Positions 9,346 through 17,818 are shown, counted from the first letter of the stretch. The stretch: DNA of 64,000 nt from Candidatus Riflebacteria bacterium HGW-Riflebacteria-1 (GCA_002839445.1 PGYB01000005.1:310001-374000); one strand, 5' to 3'. Numbers and translations are program-made. Notes: generated by a model not told the origin, from the sequence alone.

Positions 9346-9789
9346 ATGCCGGTAAAAATTGACAATCGCAATCTCAACCCCAAAACAGCAACCGGCAAGC
9401 CGGTCTCGGGTGGTCGCTCGGCAGGAACCAGCTTTCAAAGCACCATCAAGGGCGCTCGCGTGGAAATCTTTGATGGTAGCATGCGCGAGCTGATCGGCAT
9501 GGTTAAAGAGCGTGGCGAGAAGTTTGTAAGATCTCCCGAAGAGGGTTTGTTGAACTCTTACAAAGAGTCGATTCGTCTGTTTCTTAAGAAGCTCAAAGAC
9601 GAGTTCTTATCACTCAAAGAAGAGTTTGGCTGCAAAAAAGATGGCGAACAGAAGGTCTACCAGCTGGTTGAACGCTCGGAGTCAGAAGTAAACGAACTGA
9701 CGCGCGAGGCTTTAAACGGCAACAAGGCGATGGATCTGCTGACCAGTCTCGATGATATTCGTGGTCTGGTCCTGGATGTGATGGGATGA
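9346..9789 (+). CDS. YaaR-like (DUF327) protein
   Basis: This 147-residue, largely alpha-helical soluble protein matches the YaaR/DUF327 pattern: a disordered N-terminus, then a helical bundle with segments resembling ESIRLFLKKLKDEFL and a C-terminus on the motif LLTSLDDIRGLVLDVMG. The function of the family is not established, but yaaR lies beside tmk in many Firmicutes and the same association is kept here. It overlaps rapZ by 4 nt (ATGA). Confidence 0.75.
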   Translation: MPVKIDNRNLNPKTATGKPVSGGRSAGTSFQSTIKGARVEIFDGSMRELIGMVKERGEKFVRSPEEGLLNSYKESIRLFLKKLKDEFLSLKEEFGCKKDGEQKVYQLVERSESEVNELTREALNGNKAMDLLTSLDDIRGLVLDVMG

Positions 9790-10664
9790 GTATGGAACAG
9801 TCAGCACCGCTGCAGTTGATAATAATTACCGGCCTTTCAGGGGCCGGCAAGTCTACCGCTACCCATTTCTTTGAAGATTCGGGCTATTTTTGCATGGATA
9901 ACGTGCCGCCGACTCTGCTTTCCAAGTTTATTCAAATCTGCCTCGAATCAAGTGGCCGGCTTACCCGTGTAGCGGTAGTCATCGATGCCCGTGGTGGCAG
10001 CTTTTTTCGCAAGTTTTTCGAAGCTATCGACGAAGTAAAGAAGCTTGGCGTTGAGCTGCGCATGCTGTTTTTAGACGCCACCGACGATATTTTGATCAAA
10101 CGTTTTTCCGAGACACGCCGCCGGCACCCGCTCAATCACGGTGGTCGTATCAGCGACGATATTCGCGAAGAGCGCTCTCTGCTTGAACAGACGCGTGAAC
10201 GCGCCGATTACATTATCGATACCAGCAGCCTTAACGGCCGCGAACTTCAAGAAGAGATTCGCCGTTTCACTCAAGGCTTTGTCGGCCCACGCGCCATGTC
10301 GGTGGTTGTTGTCAGCTTTGGCTTCAAGCATGGCGTTCCGCTTGACTGCGACCTGGTTTTCGATGTGCGATTTCTGCCGAATCCATTTTATATCGCGCAG
10401 CTTAAGACTCTTACCGGTATCAACCACGAAGTCTATGACTATGTCTTTGCATCTGAGCCGGCTAAAGCCTACGCCCGGAAGCTGAAAGAATTCATCGAGT
10501 TTCAAATTCCTCTTTTTATCAGCGAACCCAAGACCAGGCTGCAGATCGGTATTGGCTGTACCGGCGGGCGTCATCGCTCAGTTGCTTTTGCCGAGTTCCT
10601 TTTTAAAGAGCTCACGCATGAACGTATTACGATCTCCCGCACTCATAGAGATATAAATCTCTGA
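9786..10664 (+). CDS. rapZ: RNase adapter / P-loop nucleotide-binding protein RapZ (YvcJ)
   Basis: This 292-residue protein is of the RapZ/YvcJ family. The Walker A motif GLSGAGKST (about residues 15-23) and the conserved DNVPPTLL region come first. The C-terminal domain carries the family signature IGCTGGRHRSV (about 261-271). In E. coli RapZ guides RNase E to the GlmZ small RNA and so controls amino-sugar synthesis; in Gram-positives YvcJ binds GTP. The role in this lineage is inferred only by family. It is the last gene of the run that begins with lptG. A GC-rich imperfect palindrome at about 10684-10715 follows it, with no clear T-run. Confidence 0.93.
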   Translation: MSMEQSAPLQLIIITGLSGAGKSTATHFFEDSGYFCMDNVPPTLLSKFIQICLESSGRLTRVAVVIDARGGSFFRKFFEAIDEVKKLGVELRMLFLDATDDILIKRFSETRRRHPLNHGGRISDDIREERSLLEQTRERADYIIDTSSLNGRELQEEIRRFTQGFVGPRAMSVVVVSFGFKHGVPLDCDLVFDVRFLPNPFYIAQLKTLTGINHEVYDYVFASEPAKAYARKLKEFIEFQIPLFISEPKTRLQIGIGCTGGRHRSVAFAEFLFKELTHERITISRTHRDINL

Positions 10665-10893
10665 CCCTGTCTTCTCGTGCTCGCACCTGGGCGCGCTGCA
10701 TCCTCAGGCGCCCTGGCACTAGCGCATCCTGCGCGTCGTAATCGTAATCGATCCCTGGTAAGTATGCAGCATAGCTTGTCGCAATAGGCAAATCCGATAG
10801 CTTCCCGCCGCTCATAAATGTAGCTTTTGCAAAAGGTTTGTAGTCATAAACATACTGAAAATGACGTTTAGTAAAAATTTTTTCGCCAGGTAC

Positions 10894-10922
10894 TTGACAA
10901 ACAAGCGGTTACGAATTATTAT
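10894..10922 (+). promoter_or_regulatory. Consensus sigma-70 promoter of SLH porin 1
   Basis: TTGACA (10894-10899), a 17-nt spacer and TATTAT (10917-10922). The same arrangement precedes the second porin gene. A start near 10930 gives a leader of about 270 nt. The preceding stretch 10665-10893 shows palindromic, repeat-like sequence but no gene. Confidence 0.85.
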
Positions 10923-10929
10923 CTCGCGG

Positions 10930-11199
10930 CAAGACATGTGGAAATCGTGTTTTATGGGTGACGCGGAAGGGGGTGCAACTCAATCAGGTAGCCCGGTAAA
11001 CGCACCACGAGTCTTACGGGTATAAACGCCCGGGGCGAAAGCTCAGATGGTCTCGACAAGCTTTGCAGAACTGACCGCCAGAAATACAGGCAACATGGAC
11101 ACTGAATTGAAAGCGGCCGGAACGACGAAGCGACAAGAGTCGTCAGAACTGGAGTCCCAAAGGTTCGAAAATTTTAATCAAACCTGTATGGGGGAATTT
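10930..11199 (+). ncRNA. Conserved long 5' leader of SLH porin 1
   Basis: This leader shares several blocks, in the same order, with the leader at 13373-13644. These are CGGAAGGGGGTG (at 10964), GGTAGCC followed by GTAA, GGCAACATGGACACTG, and a ribosome-site block with GGGGGA just before ATG. The blocks are separated by diverged sequence, the pattern expected of a structured RNA or regulatory leader. I could not match it to a known riboswitch class. The N-terminal extension of the ORF from 11047 lies in this leader and is rejected as coding. Confidence 0.5.
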
Positions 11200-13071
11200 A
11201 TGAAACGTATTTCTATCCTTCTCGTAGCTGTTATGGTTCTTTCAACCATGGTAGCATTCGCCGAACCATTCAAAGATGTTCCGTTTTCACACTGGTCATA
11301 TGACGCAGTAAACAAACTGGCTGCCAAAGGCATTCTTCAGGGCTATCCCGATGGAACCTTCAAAGGCAAGCAGACTGTTACCCGCTATGCTCTCGCCATG
11401 GTAACTGCCAAGATGCTGGCCAACGTCGAGCAGATGCTCGAAACTGGTATTGGCAGCAACCTGGTAACCAAAGCTGACCTTCAGACTCTTGAAAAACTGA
11501 CTGTCGAATTCGCAGACGAACTCGCACTCCTTGGTGTTAAAGTTACCGCTCTCGAAGATGACATGCAGGTAGTAAAAGAAGACGTCTCTATGCTCAAGCG
11601 CGATGTAGACGGAATCAAAGACTACATGGCCAAGGGTGGCATGGAAAAAGTTAAGCTTTCTGGCGACATGCTGGTAAGACACACCAATCTGATCACCAAC
11701 CGCGATGGAAATCCGGTAGGCGACAATGATAACACCAGAACTGAAAGCCAGATCCGCTTCAAGTTCAAAGCCAACATCGATGAAAACATCACCGCTGTAG
11801 CTCGCTGGCGCTTGTTTGCCAAGGAAGGCGACAGCAACAATCCTTCTGCTAATCCCACCTTCACACGGAACAGTGGTTTTGGTTCTGCTGGTATTGGTAA
11901 CACTACAACTGCTGACGGCGTTGTTGATGTTGCTTATTTGCAGATCAAAGATATGTTCCGCTTCGGTGGCGACTTTATCTTCGGCCGCAACCTCTATACT
12001 CATGGCCATTCTCTCCTCGTAAATAACTACATTGATGCAGTTCGCTATACCAAGCGTGTTGGCGATGTTGACGTAACTTTCCAGGGCATCTATGACCGTC
12101 ACGTTGGCAGTTACAATGACTCTAACGCTGTTGACTTCCGCAACGTCTGGAACCTCAACCTCGACACCAAGTATCGTGACCACGACCTCTATATGGGCGT
12201 TTACATGCAGGATGAACCCAACGCTCTTGGTGTTAACGCTGCAGCCTATGGTCTTGCTGGCGCTCAGATTCTTGATCTTGGCAATATTGCTCCTGTTGCT
12301 GCTGGAACTTACCAGAAGAGCGACAATCGCTGGGATGTAGAATTTGGTTCAAAAGGCCCGATCGGCAAAAATGGTCACTGGGACTATGACCTTGGCTTTG
12401 CTTACACTAATTACGAACTGGATGTTGTTAATACTGCAGCCACTACCTGGGGCAGCCCCGAAATGCAGGGCTGGATGGGTCATGTTGCAGTAAAATGGGA
12501 CACCAAAAAAGAATGGGCTGCCAAACTGGCCTACACTTTTGCTGATGACGAATCAATGGGTGGCATTACTCTCAATAACGACCTGAGATATTGCGATGCT
12601 ATCGAAACTCCTTATGAAGATATCGCCCGCGGCAATAACTATTTCCGCAATGGTCTGATGAACATGGGCGCTCTCAAGCTTCAGGCTGAATATCGCCCCC
12701 GCAACACCAAGCATTATTTCCGACTTGCCGGCGACATGCTTGACGAAGTTGAAGACAAAGTGTCTAACGATCTGGCAAGATACCAGGCTGGTCATGGAAA
12801 TGTAGCCATTCCAGCTGGTGACAAGACTGATAGTGCTTATGACAGATGGAACAACTTCCTTACTTCTGATGCCAAGGCTACTGTGTTCACCTTCGAATAT
12901 CGCTATCAGCTTGCTGAAAACACCAGAATCAGAATTGGTTACACCAACTTTGATATGGGCGGCAAAGAAACCAGGCTCGGTGCTACAGCAGCTTCCGCTG
13001 GTCGGAACGCCAACGGTCGTAACGACTACGATTACAACATGTTCTGGGCTGAAATCTACAGCCAGTTCTAA
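11200..13071 (+). CDS. SLH-domain outer-membrane porin 1
   Basis: The 623-residue precursor has a signal peptide (MKRISILLVAVMVLSTMVAFA), then one S-layer-homology domain (FKDVPFSHW through GYPDGTFKG, about residues 22-70). A coiled-coil segment follows (about 95-145), then a long region of alternating strands ending in YSQF, typical of an outer-membrane barrel with terminal Phe. SLH domains of such porins bind peptidoglycan-linked polymers and tether the outer membrane, as in OmpM/SomA-type proteins. I chose the ATG at 11200 because GGGGGA lies 5 nt upstream and the signal peptide starts there; an ATG 12 nt earlier contains that ribosome site. It is a paralogue of the next gene and most similar to it in the SLH and coiled-coil part. 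Confidence 0.92.
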   Translation: MKRISILLVAVMVLSTMVAFAEPFKDVPFSHWSYDAVNKLAAKGILQGYPDGTFKGKQTVTRYALAMVTAKMLANVEQMLETGIGSNLVTKADLQTLEKLTVEFADELALLGVKVTALEDDMQVVKEDVSMLKRDVDGIKDYMAKGGMEKVKLSGDMLVRHTNLITNRDGNPVGDNDNTRTESQIRFKFKANIDENITAVARWRLFAKEGDSNNPSANPTFTRNSGFGSAGIGNTTTADGVVDVAYLQIKDMFRFGGDFIFGRNLYTHGHSLLVNNYIDAVRYTKRVGDVDVTFQGIYDRHVGSYNDSNAVDFRNVWNLNLDTKYRDHDLYMGVYMQDEPNALGVNAAAYGLAGAQILDLGNIAPVAAGTYQKSDNRWDVEFGSKGPIGKNGHWDYDLGFAYTNYELDVVNTAATTWGSPEMQGWMGHVAVKWDTKKEWAAKLAYTFADDESMGGITLNNDLRYCDAIETPYEDIARGNNYFRNGLMNMGALKLQAEYRPRNTKHYFRLAGDMLDEVEDKVSNDLARYQAGHGNVAIPAGDKTDSAYDRWNNFLTSDAKATVFTFEYRYQLAENTRIRIGYTNFDMGGKETRLGATAASAGRNANGRNDYDYNMFWAEIYSQF

Positions 13072-13119
13072 GCTTGTAATAACCCTGGTCTCATAACCAG
13101 GTGTTGAACTGAACTTCAA

Positions 13120-13149
13120 CCCCGCCGGGCACACGCCCGGCGGGGTTTT
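13120..13149 (+). terminator. Intrinsic terminator of SLH porin 1
   Basis: An 11-bp GC-rich perfect stem (13120-13130 with 13135-13145) and ACAC loop are followed by TTTT. A smaller hairpin lies just upstream at 13084-13101. The same pair of hairpins follows porin 2. Confidence 0.93.
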
Positions 13150-13337
13150 CATTATTCGTGCTCGTGCGCGTAATTCGTAATCGACTTTTCGATTTACAGG
13201 TAATCGCGTAACATCGTTTTTTAGGGTTTCCCCATAATCAGTTTCTTCCTCAGCGGCTTCTTGTCTGCAATCTGCGCAAATCTGAAAAATCTGCGGATCG
13301 CCTTTTCCTGAAAATAAAAAATATTTAAAATATTTTC

Positions 13338-13366
13338 TTGACAAAAAGAAAGCATACAACTATTAT
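13338..13366 (+). promoter_or_regulatory. Consensus sigma-70 promoter of SLH porin 2
   Basis: TTGACA (13338-13343), a 17-nt spacer and TATTAT (13361-13366), identical hexamers and spacing to the promoter of porin 1. The stretch 13150-13337 between the terminator and this promoter holds no gene. Confidence 0.85.
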
Positions 13367-13372
13367 CTTGCT

Positions 13373-13644
13373 ACTAAGGTCCTTGGCAAAATTGTATTTA
13401 GCAGGTATCACGGAAGGGGGTGTAACTCTAGATAGGTAGCCTGTAAGATACGCCAGAGACTTTGACAGGTGACAAATCACCTGAGGGTAAAGCCAGAAGA
13501 CAGACCAGATTCTTGAGACAGCCAGAAGCGTTAAAGGCAACATGGACACTGTAATGTGACCGGCAGTCAGCAGAAGACGGAAAATCAGAAGGCAGAACCC
13601 CAAAAGATCGAAAATCTCAAATCGAAACCTATATGGGGGAATTT
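13373..13644 (+). ncRNA. Conserved long 5' leader of SLH porin 2
   Basis: This is the counterpart of the leader at 10930-11199. CGGAAGGGGGTG begins at 13411, about 50 nt after the -10 box, as in leader 1 (47 nt). Conserved blocks alternate with diverged ones. Possible pairings, such as GGTATC with GATAC in the first 60 nt, are not fully preserved in leader 1, so I do not propose a defined fold. Confidence 0.5.
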
Positions 13645-15528
13645 ATGAAACGTATTTCAATGCTTCTCATCGCTGTTATGGTTCTTTCAACCGTAGCCGC
13701 AAGTGCTAATCCTTTCTCTGATGTTCCATTTTCACACTGGGCTTATGATGCAGTAAACAAACTGGCTGCCAAGGGCATTCTTCAGGGCTATCCTGATGGA
13801 ACCTACAAAGGCAAACAGACTGTTACCCGCTATGCTCTCGCCATGGTAACTGCCAAAATGGTAGCCAACGTTGAACAGATGCTTGAATCAGGCATCGGCA
13901 CCAACCTGGTAACCAAATCTGACCTCCAGACCCTCGAAAAACTGACTGTTGAATTCGCAGACGAACTCGCACTCCTGGGTGTTAAAGTTACCGCTCTCGA
14001 AGATGACATGCAGGTAGTAAAAGAAGACGTTTCCATGCTTAAGCGTGATGTAGACGGAATCAAAGACTACATGGCCAAGGGTGGAATGGAAAAAGTAAAA
14101 CTTTCAGGCGACATGCTTGTTAGACACAGCAACCTGACTCACCGCAATGAAGGCCTTCTTGTTGCTGGTAATGGTAATGCCAACGCCACAACCGAAAGCC
14201 AGATCCGCTTCAAATTCAAAGCCAACATCGATGAAAATATCCACGCGGTAGCTCGCTGGTATGTTTTCACCAAGGGCGCTGAAGGAAATCCTTCTGTTAA
14301 TCCATTCGCTAATGCAGCTGCAATGGGTGGTCAGTTCGGTCAGAACGGAATTGGTAACACTACTACTTCTGATAACACCATCGACCTCGCTTACTTGCAT
14401 ATCAAAGATATGTTCCGCTTCGGTGGCGACTTCACTTTCGGTCGCAACTTCTACACTCACGGTCATGCTCTTCTCCTCAACGACTATGTTGATGCTATTC
14501 GCTTCTACAAGCGCTCTGGCGATGTTGATGTAGTAATGCAGGCCATCTATGACCGCCACGTTGGTAGCTACAATGACAAGAACCAGCCGGTTGATTTCCG
14601 CAACGTGTGGAACCTCAACCTCGGCACCAAGTATCGTGATCACGACCTCTATGTGGGCGTGTATGTTCAGGAAGAACCCAACCTTACTAACTATCGAAAT
14701 GTTGGTAAAGCATTTACTCTTGGTAATGTAACTCCTGGCGATCAGAAAAACGACAGTCGCTGGGACGTAGAATTCGGTTCAAAAGGCCCGATCGGTAACA
14801 ATGGTCATTGGGACTATGATCTTGGCTTTGCATACACCAACTATGAACTTGACGTTGTAAGCACTGTAGCTCTTCCTTTCATCAGCCCAGAAATGCAGGG
14901 TTGGATGGGTCATGTTGCAGTAAAATGGGACAGCAAAAAAGAATGGGCAGCTAAACTTGCTTATACCTTTGCTGATGAAGAATCAATGGGCGCTCTCGCA
15001 ATCGACAACGACCAGAGATATCAGGATGGAATCGAAACTCCATATGAAGATATCAGCCGCGGCAACAACTATTTCCGCAATGGTCTGATGAACATGGGCG
15101 TTCTCAAACTTCAGGCTGAATTCCGCCCCCGCAACACCAAGCATTACTTCAGAATCGCTGGCGACCTGCTTGATGAATATGAAGATACTACTACTAATGA
15201 TCTGGCAAGATATGTTGTTGGTGCTGATAAGACCAACTCTGTAATTGGCAACAAGACCAACACCGCCTATGACAGATGGAACAACTTCGGCACTTCCGAA
15301 GCTGAAGCTATGGTATTCACCTTCGAATATCGCTATCAGCTGGCTGAAAACACCAGAATCAGACTTGGTTACACCAACTTTGAAATGACTGGCGATGCTC
15401 GCAAAGCAGGCTACACTGATGCTGGCGCAGCGAATGCTGCTACTAAGGCTATCGGCGCTGGTGGTGGTTTCCGCGTTAATGACTATGACTACAGCATGCT
15501 CTGGACTGAAATCTACAGCCAGTTCTAA
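13645..15528 (+). CDS. SLH-domain outer-membrane porin 2
   Basis: This 627-residue paralogue of the preceding porin has a signal peptide (MKRISMLLIAVMVLSTVAASA), one SLH domain (FSDVPFSHW to GYPDGTYKG), a coiled coil almost identical to that of porin 1, and a long barrel region ending in YSQF. Insertions and deletions fall in putative loops, for example a Gly/Ala-rich stretch before the C-terminus. The start is set by a GGGGGA ribosome site 5 nt upstream and by the signal peptide; an in-frame ATG 12 nt earlier is unlikely. The gene has its own promoter and terminator, so the two porins can be expressed separately. Confidence 0.92.
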   Translation: MKRISMLLIAVMVLSTVAASANPFSDVPFSHWAYDAVNKLAAKGILQGYPDGTYKGKQTVTRYALAMVTAKMVANVEQMLESGIGTNLVTKSDLQTLEKLTVEFADELALLGVKVTALEDDMQVVKEDVSMLKRDVDGIKDYMAKGGMEKVKLSGDMLVRHSNLTHRNEGLLVAGNGNANATTESQIRFKFKANIDENIHAVARWYVFTKGAEGNPSVNPFANAAAMGGQFGQNGIGNTTTSDNTIDLAYLHIKDMFRFGGDFTFGRNFYTHGHALLLNDYVDAIRFYKRSGDVDVVMQAIYDRHVGSYNDKNQPVDFRNVWNLNLGTKYRDHDLYVGVYVQEEPNLTNYRNVGKAFTLGNVTPGDQKNDSRWDVEFGSKGPIGNNGHWDYDLGFAYTNYELDVVSTVALPFISPEMQGWMGHVAVKWDSKKEWAAKLAYTFADEESMGALAIDNDQRYQDGIETPYEDISRGNNYFRNGLMNMGVLKLQAEFRPRNTKHYFRIAGDLLDEYEDTTTNDLARYVVGADKTNSVIGNKTNTAYDRWNNFGTSEAEAMVFTFEYRYQLAENTRIRLGYTNFEMTGDARKAGYTDAGAANAATKAIGAGGGFRVNDYDYSMLWTEIYSQF

Positions 15529-15576
15529 GCTTGTAGCAACCCTGGTCTCATAACCAGGTGTGATCTGAACTCTAAA

Positions 15577-15605
15577 CCCGCCGGGCACACGCCCGGCGGG
15601 TTTTT
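15577..15605 (+). terminator. Intrinsic terminator of SLH porin 2
   Basis: A 10-bp perfect GC stem (15577-15586 with 15591-15600), ACAC loop and TTTTT tail. It is nearly identical to the terminator of porin 1. Confidence 0.93.
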
Positions 15606-15611
15606 ATTTTA

Positions 15612-15646
15612 CCGTCATTGCGAGCGTAGCGAAGCAATCTTTCTGT
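15612..15646. repeat. Dispersed 'TCATTGCGAG...GAAGCAATC' palindromic repeat
   Basis: A short imperfect palindrome of the TCATTGCGAG / GAAGCAATCTT type that is scattered in intergenic DNA of many bacteria. A decayed relative is at 41228-41265 and a related palindrome at 30502-30552. Confidence 0.6.
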
Positions 15647-15676
15647 AATCAAACTTTTTTCTTGATCTGGTTTTAG

Positions 15677-15704
15677 TTGAACGAGTTGCCTGCCGTGTTA
15701 TAAT
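15677..15704 (+). promoter_or_regulatory. Promoter at the DUF4160 remnant, possibly leaderless
   Basis: TTGAAC (15677-15682), a 16-nt spacer and TATAAT (15699-15704). The ATG is at 15710, only 6 nt downstream of the -10, so the transcript would start at or next to the start codon. Confidence 0.5.
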
Positions 15705-15709
15705 CATTC

Positions 15710-15944
15710 ATGCCAACATTGCTTGATAAAGATGGTTACAAATTCTTTTTCTATGCGAATGAACATTTGCCAAAGCATGTTCATGTGTTAAAAGGTGAAT
15801 GGCTATGCCAAAATAGAACTACTCTCGCTAAGGGTTGTCGAGAACTTCATGAAGCCGGCAGAACTAAAGAACGCTTTGGTAATTGTCGAAAAATATCGAT
15901 TTGAATTCGAGAGAAGGTGGGATGAATATTTCAGCAAAAGGTAA
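15710..15944 (+). pseudogene. DUF4160 protein, frameshifted
   Basis: The first 30 codons read MPTLLDKDGYKFFFYANEH...KHVHVLKG, the conserved start of DUF4160 proteins. After 'KG' (about 15797) the frame runs into unrelated residues and stops at 15904. In another frame the sequence continues with NGYAKIELLSLR and ends KYRFEFERRWDEYFSKR at 15944, the normal DUF4160 C-terminus. Removing one base near 15798 restores a full-length protein. DUF4160 genes usually precede a DUF2442 gene, as here, and the two overlap by about 22 nt. It is either a decayed gene or a sequencing/assembly slip. Confidence 0.75.
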
Positions 15945-16164
15945 GCAGGTCGGGTTCGATGATCGCTATCTTCGTGTCGAGCTTGAAGATGGGCGCGTGA
16001 TTCTGACCCCGATTTCCTGGTATCACGAGTTGCTGACAGCTTCGCTGCAGCAGTTGCGAAATTATCGCTTCATCTGCAACAATACCGGCATAGAATGGCC
16101 TGAACTCGACTATCACCTCAGCATCGAAAGCATGCTGACCACCCAGATTCATAAAGCTGCCTGA
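15922..16164 (+). CDS. DUF2442 protein
   Basis: This small protein of 80 residues has the DUF2442 pattern: FDDRYLRVELEDGRVI, then PISWYHELLTAS and GIEWPELDYHLSIESML. The family is found beside DUF4160 genes in toxin-antitoxin-like pairs; biochemical function is not established. The ATG at 15922 follows AGAAGGTGGG. A TTG 39 nt earlier would lie inside the DUF4160 reading frame and is less likely. The partner gene upstream is frameshifted, so the pair may be inactive. Confidence 0.8.
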   Translation: MNISAKGKQVGFDDRYLRVELEDGRVILTPISWYHELLTASLQQLRNYRFICNNTGIEWPELDYHLSIESMLTTQIHKAA

Positions 16165-16179
16165 TTTTTGATGAGAGAA

Positions 16180-16215
16180 TTTCTCACGGAGACGCAAAGA
16201 CACGGAAGCACAAAG
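16180..16215 (+). repeat. Left arm of repeat flanking the GxxExxY gene
   Basis: The sequence 'ttctcacggagacgcaaaga' and following bases are of the TTCTCAC-GAGACGC-AAAGAC type commonly found next to GxxExxY genes. An inverted counterpart lies at 16599-16627 and a second at 16692-16725. Confidence 0.6.
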
Positions 16216-16596
16216 ATGAATGAAAATGATATTGGGCAGATGGTTGTTGACTGCGCCGTTAAATTGCATAAGGCGCTCGGGCCCGGGCTTCTGGAGTCAG
16301 TATACGAAAAACTTCTGACACGCTGTCTTGAAAAACGAGGGCTTTCAGTTCAAAGGCAGGTGCCTGTTGCTTTCGAATTTGAGGGTGAGCGATTCGAAGA
16401 GGGCTTTCGGGCGGATATGATTGTAAACGAGAAGGTCATGGTTGAACTGAAGTCAGTAGAAAAGGCGCACCCAGCGCACAAAAAGCAGTTGCTGACATAT
16501 TTGAAGCTTACAGGTTTAAAATTGGGTTATCTATTGAATTTTGGTGAAGCTCTGATGAAAGATGGGATAACCCGCTCAATAAATGGGGAATTATAA
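16216..16596 (+). CDS. GxxExxY family protein
   Basis: This 126-residue protein carries the family signature GPGLLESVYEKLL (G-x-x-E-x-x-Y), followed by a PD-(D/E)xK-like core: FRADMIVNEKVMVELKS, then HKKQLLTYLKLTGLKLGYLLNFG. The family is small, patchily distributed and often near mobile repeats; a nuclease-like fold is suggested but the role is unproven. I chose the ATG at 16216 because the conserved domain starts there (MNENDIGQMV) and the upstream DNA is the flanking repeat. Earlier in-frame starts at 16168 and 16171 fall in or before that repeat. Confidence 0.85.
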   Translation: MNENDIGQMVVDCAVKLHKALGPGLLESVYEKLLTRCLEKRGLSVQRQVPVAFEFEGERFEEGFRADMIVNEKVMVELKSVEKAHPAHKKQLLTYLKLTGLKLGYLLNFGEALMKDGITRSINGEL

Positions 16597-16598
16597 GA

Positions 16599-16725
16599 TT
16601 CTTAGCGCCTCCGTGTCTTAGTGAGATACAATCCGCTCTTATTAGTATTTTCTCACAAAGTCACAAGGGTGCTGAGAGAAAAGAAAAATAAGAATTCTTA
16701 GCGCCTCTGCGGCTTAGTGAGAGAA
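16599..16725 (+). repeat. Two right arms of the repeat flanking the GxxExxY gene
   Basis: Copies at 16599-16627 and 16692-16725 read 'cttagcgcctccgtgtctta' and a close variant. They are inverted relative to the arm at 16180-16215. The intervening bases contain one more TTCTCAC-type motif near 16650. No gene is seen between 16597 and 16827. Confidence 0.6.
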
Positions 16726-16827
16726 GTTCCTGCTCAAGATTTTGTGGTTGGGAAAGTTGACATTGTGCCGCGTTGGCCTTATCTTGCAGAGAGAGTTAAT
16801 TCTGTACCGATTTCTGAGGAGGAACCC

Positions 16828-17763
16828 ATGAAAGCCAGATTTCTACTTGTCGCCGTATTGTTCGTATTCAGCACTATTGCCGCTTATAGCAGCGTGCTTC
16901 TGCCGCTAGTTCCGAGTGACGCTTATCTGATCGTTAATTTTGATTTTGCTGCCATCGTAGCGCAGCCCGAAATCAAGGCCCTTGTCGACACCCAGATTCA
17001 GACCAACTCGAACGAACTGGTTGATTTCTATAAACGCGCCGGCATCGAACCCGCACGCGACATCAGAAACGTAATGCTTTTTCTCGACAGCAACGAGCGC
17101 CCCTGCATTCTCGTTAACGGCACTTTCTCGGCCAAGAAGATATCTGAACTCATTCAGACCGACAAAGACCTGTCAGCGGGCTTTGAAATTACCACAATCG
17201 ATGGTCTGCAGGCAGTTAAAAACAAACTCAATGCCAGCGGCAACATGATTTTTATCAACGAAACCACCATGGCTTTCGGCACCGAAGAAGTGCTCAAGCA
17301 GGTTTCCCAGCTCAGCAGTGGCAAAGCCAAAAATATCACTGCCAACAAAGCCTTCGCCCACCTTATGGAACGCGTCGACACCGACTCCAGACTCTGGGGA
17401 GCAGTTGTAACTACTCCTAACTGGCAGAGCCGCGTTGAAATTCCGGTTGCCGGTCTGCAGAACATGAAGACCGCTTTCTTCTCCGTCGACTACGACAAAG
17501 AATTCACCATGGATTTCACCGGCCTCGTCGAAAAGAAGACCGAACTGCCGGAATTTGCCGATGCCATGCTCAACCTGCTCGACGCTTTCCGCGGCTGGAC
17601 AGCATCAGTTCCGGAAATGACCGAGCTGCTCAAGAGCGCCAAGGTCGAAGACAATCAGGAAAACATGGCCAGAATCTTTATCGCTGTTCCCGCCGAACAG
17701 TTTAAGACCACCATGGCCAAACTGTCCGAAAGCGCCAACAAAAAGGCTCCCGAGAAGAAATAA
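16828..17763 (+). CDS. Exported protein of unknown function
   Basis: The 311-residue precursor has a signal peptide (MKARFLLVAVLFVFSTIAAYS) and a soluble periplasmic-type body. It lacks further membrane segments and ends in a Lys-rich tail. Patterns such as VPSDAYLIVNFDFAAI and FLDSNERPCILVNGTFS resemble the DUF3352-like class of exported proteins, but I cannot assign it firmly. GAGGAGG lies 5 nt before the ATG and fixes the start; the ORF upstream to 16717 runs into repeat DNA. It is followed by a strong hairpin and stands as a single gene. Confidence 0.75.
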   Translation: MKARFLLVAVLFVFSTIAAYSSVLLPLVPSDAYLIVNFDFAAIVAQPEIKALVDTQIQTNSNELVDFYKRAGIEPARDIRNVMLFLDSNERPCILVNGTFSAKKISELIQTDKDLSAGFEITTIDGLQAVKNKLNASGNMIFINETTMAFGTEEVLKQVSQLSSGKAKNITANKAFAHLMERVDTDSRLWGAVVTTPNWQSRVEIPVAGLQNMKTAFFSVDYDKEFTMDFTGLVEKKTELPEFADAMLNLLDAFRGWTASVPEMTELLKSAKVEDNQENMARIFIAVPAEQFKTTMAKLSESANKKAPEKK

Positions 17764-17783
17764 TCATCTTTTGTATCGCATTA

Positions 17784-17818
17784 AGAGTCGGGTGGCACGC
17801 ATTGTGCCACCCGACTCT
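17784..17818 (+). terminator. Hairpin after the exported-protein gene
   Basis: A perfect 15-bp stem (17784-17798 with 17804-17818) and 5-nt loop, with an AT-rich but not pure-T tail. It starts 20 nt after the stop codon. Confidence 0.75.

Noticed and set aside
10930..11199. Known riboswitch (GEMM c-di-GMP, cobalamin or SAM class)
   Set aside because: Some short motifs such as GGTAGC recall these classes, but the required conserved cores are absent in both leaders.
11296..12183. 295-codon minus-strand ORF opposite porin 1
   Set aside because: It mirrors a strongly supported secreted protein with promoter, signal peptide and terminator; a shadow of codon bias.
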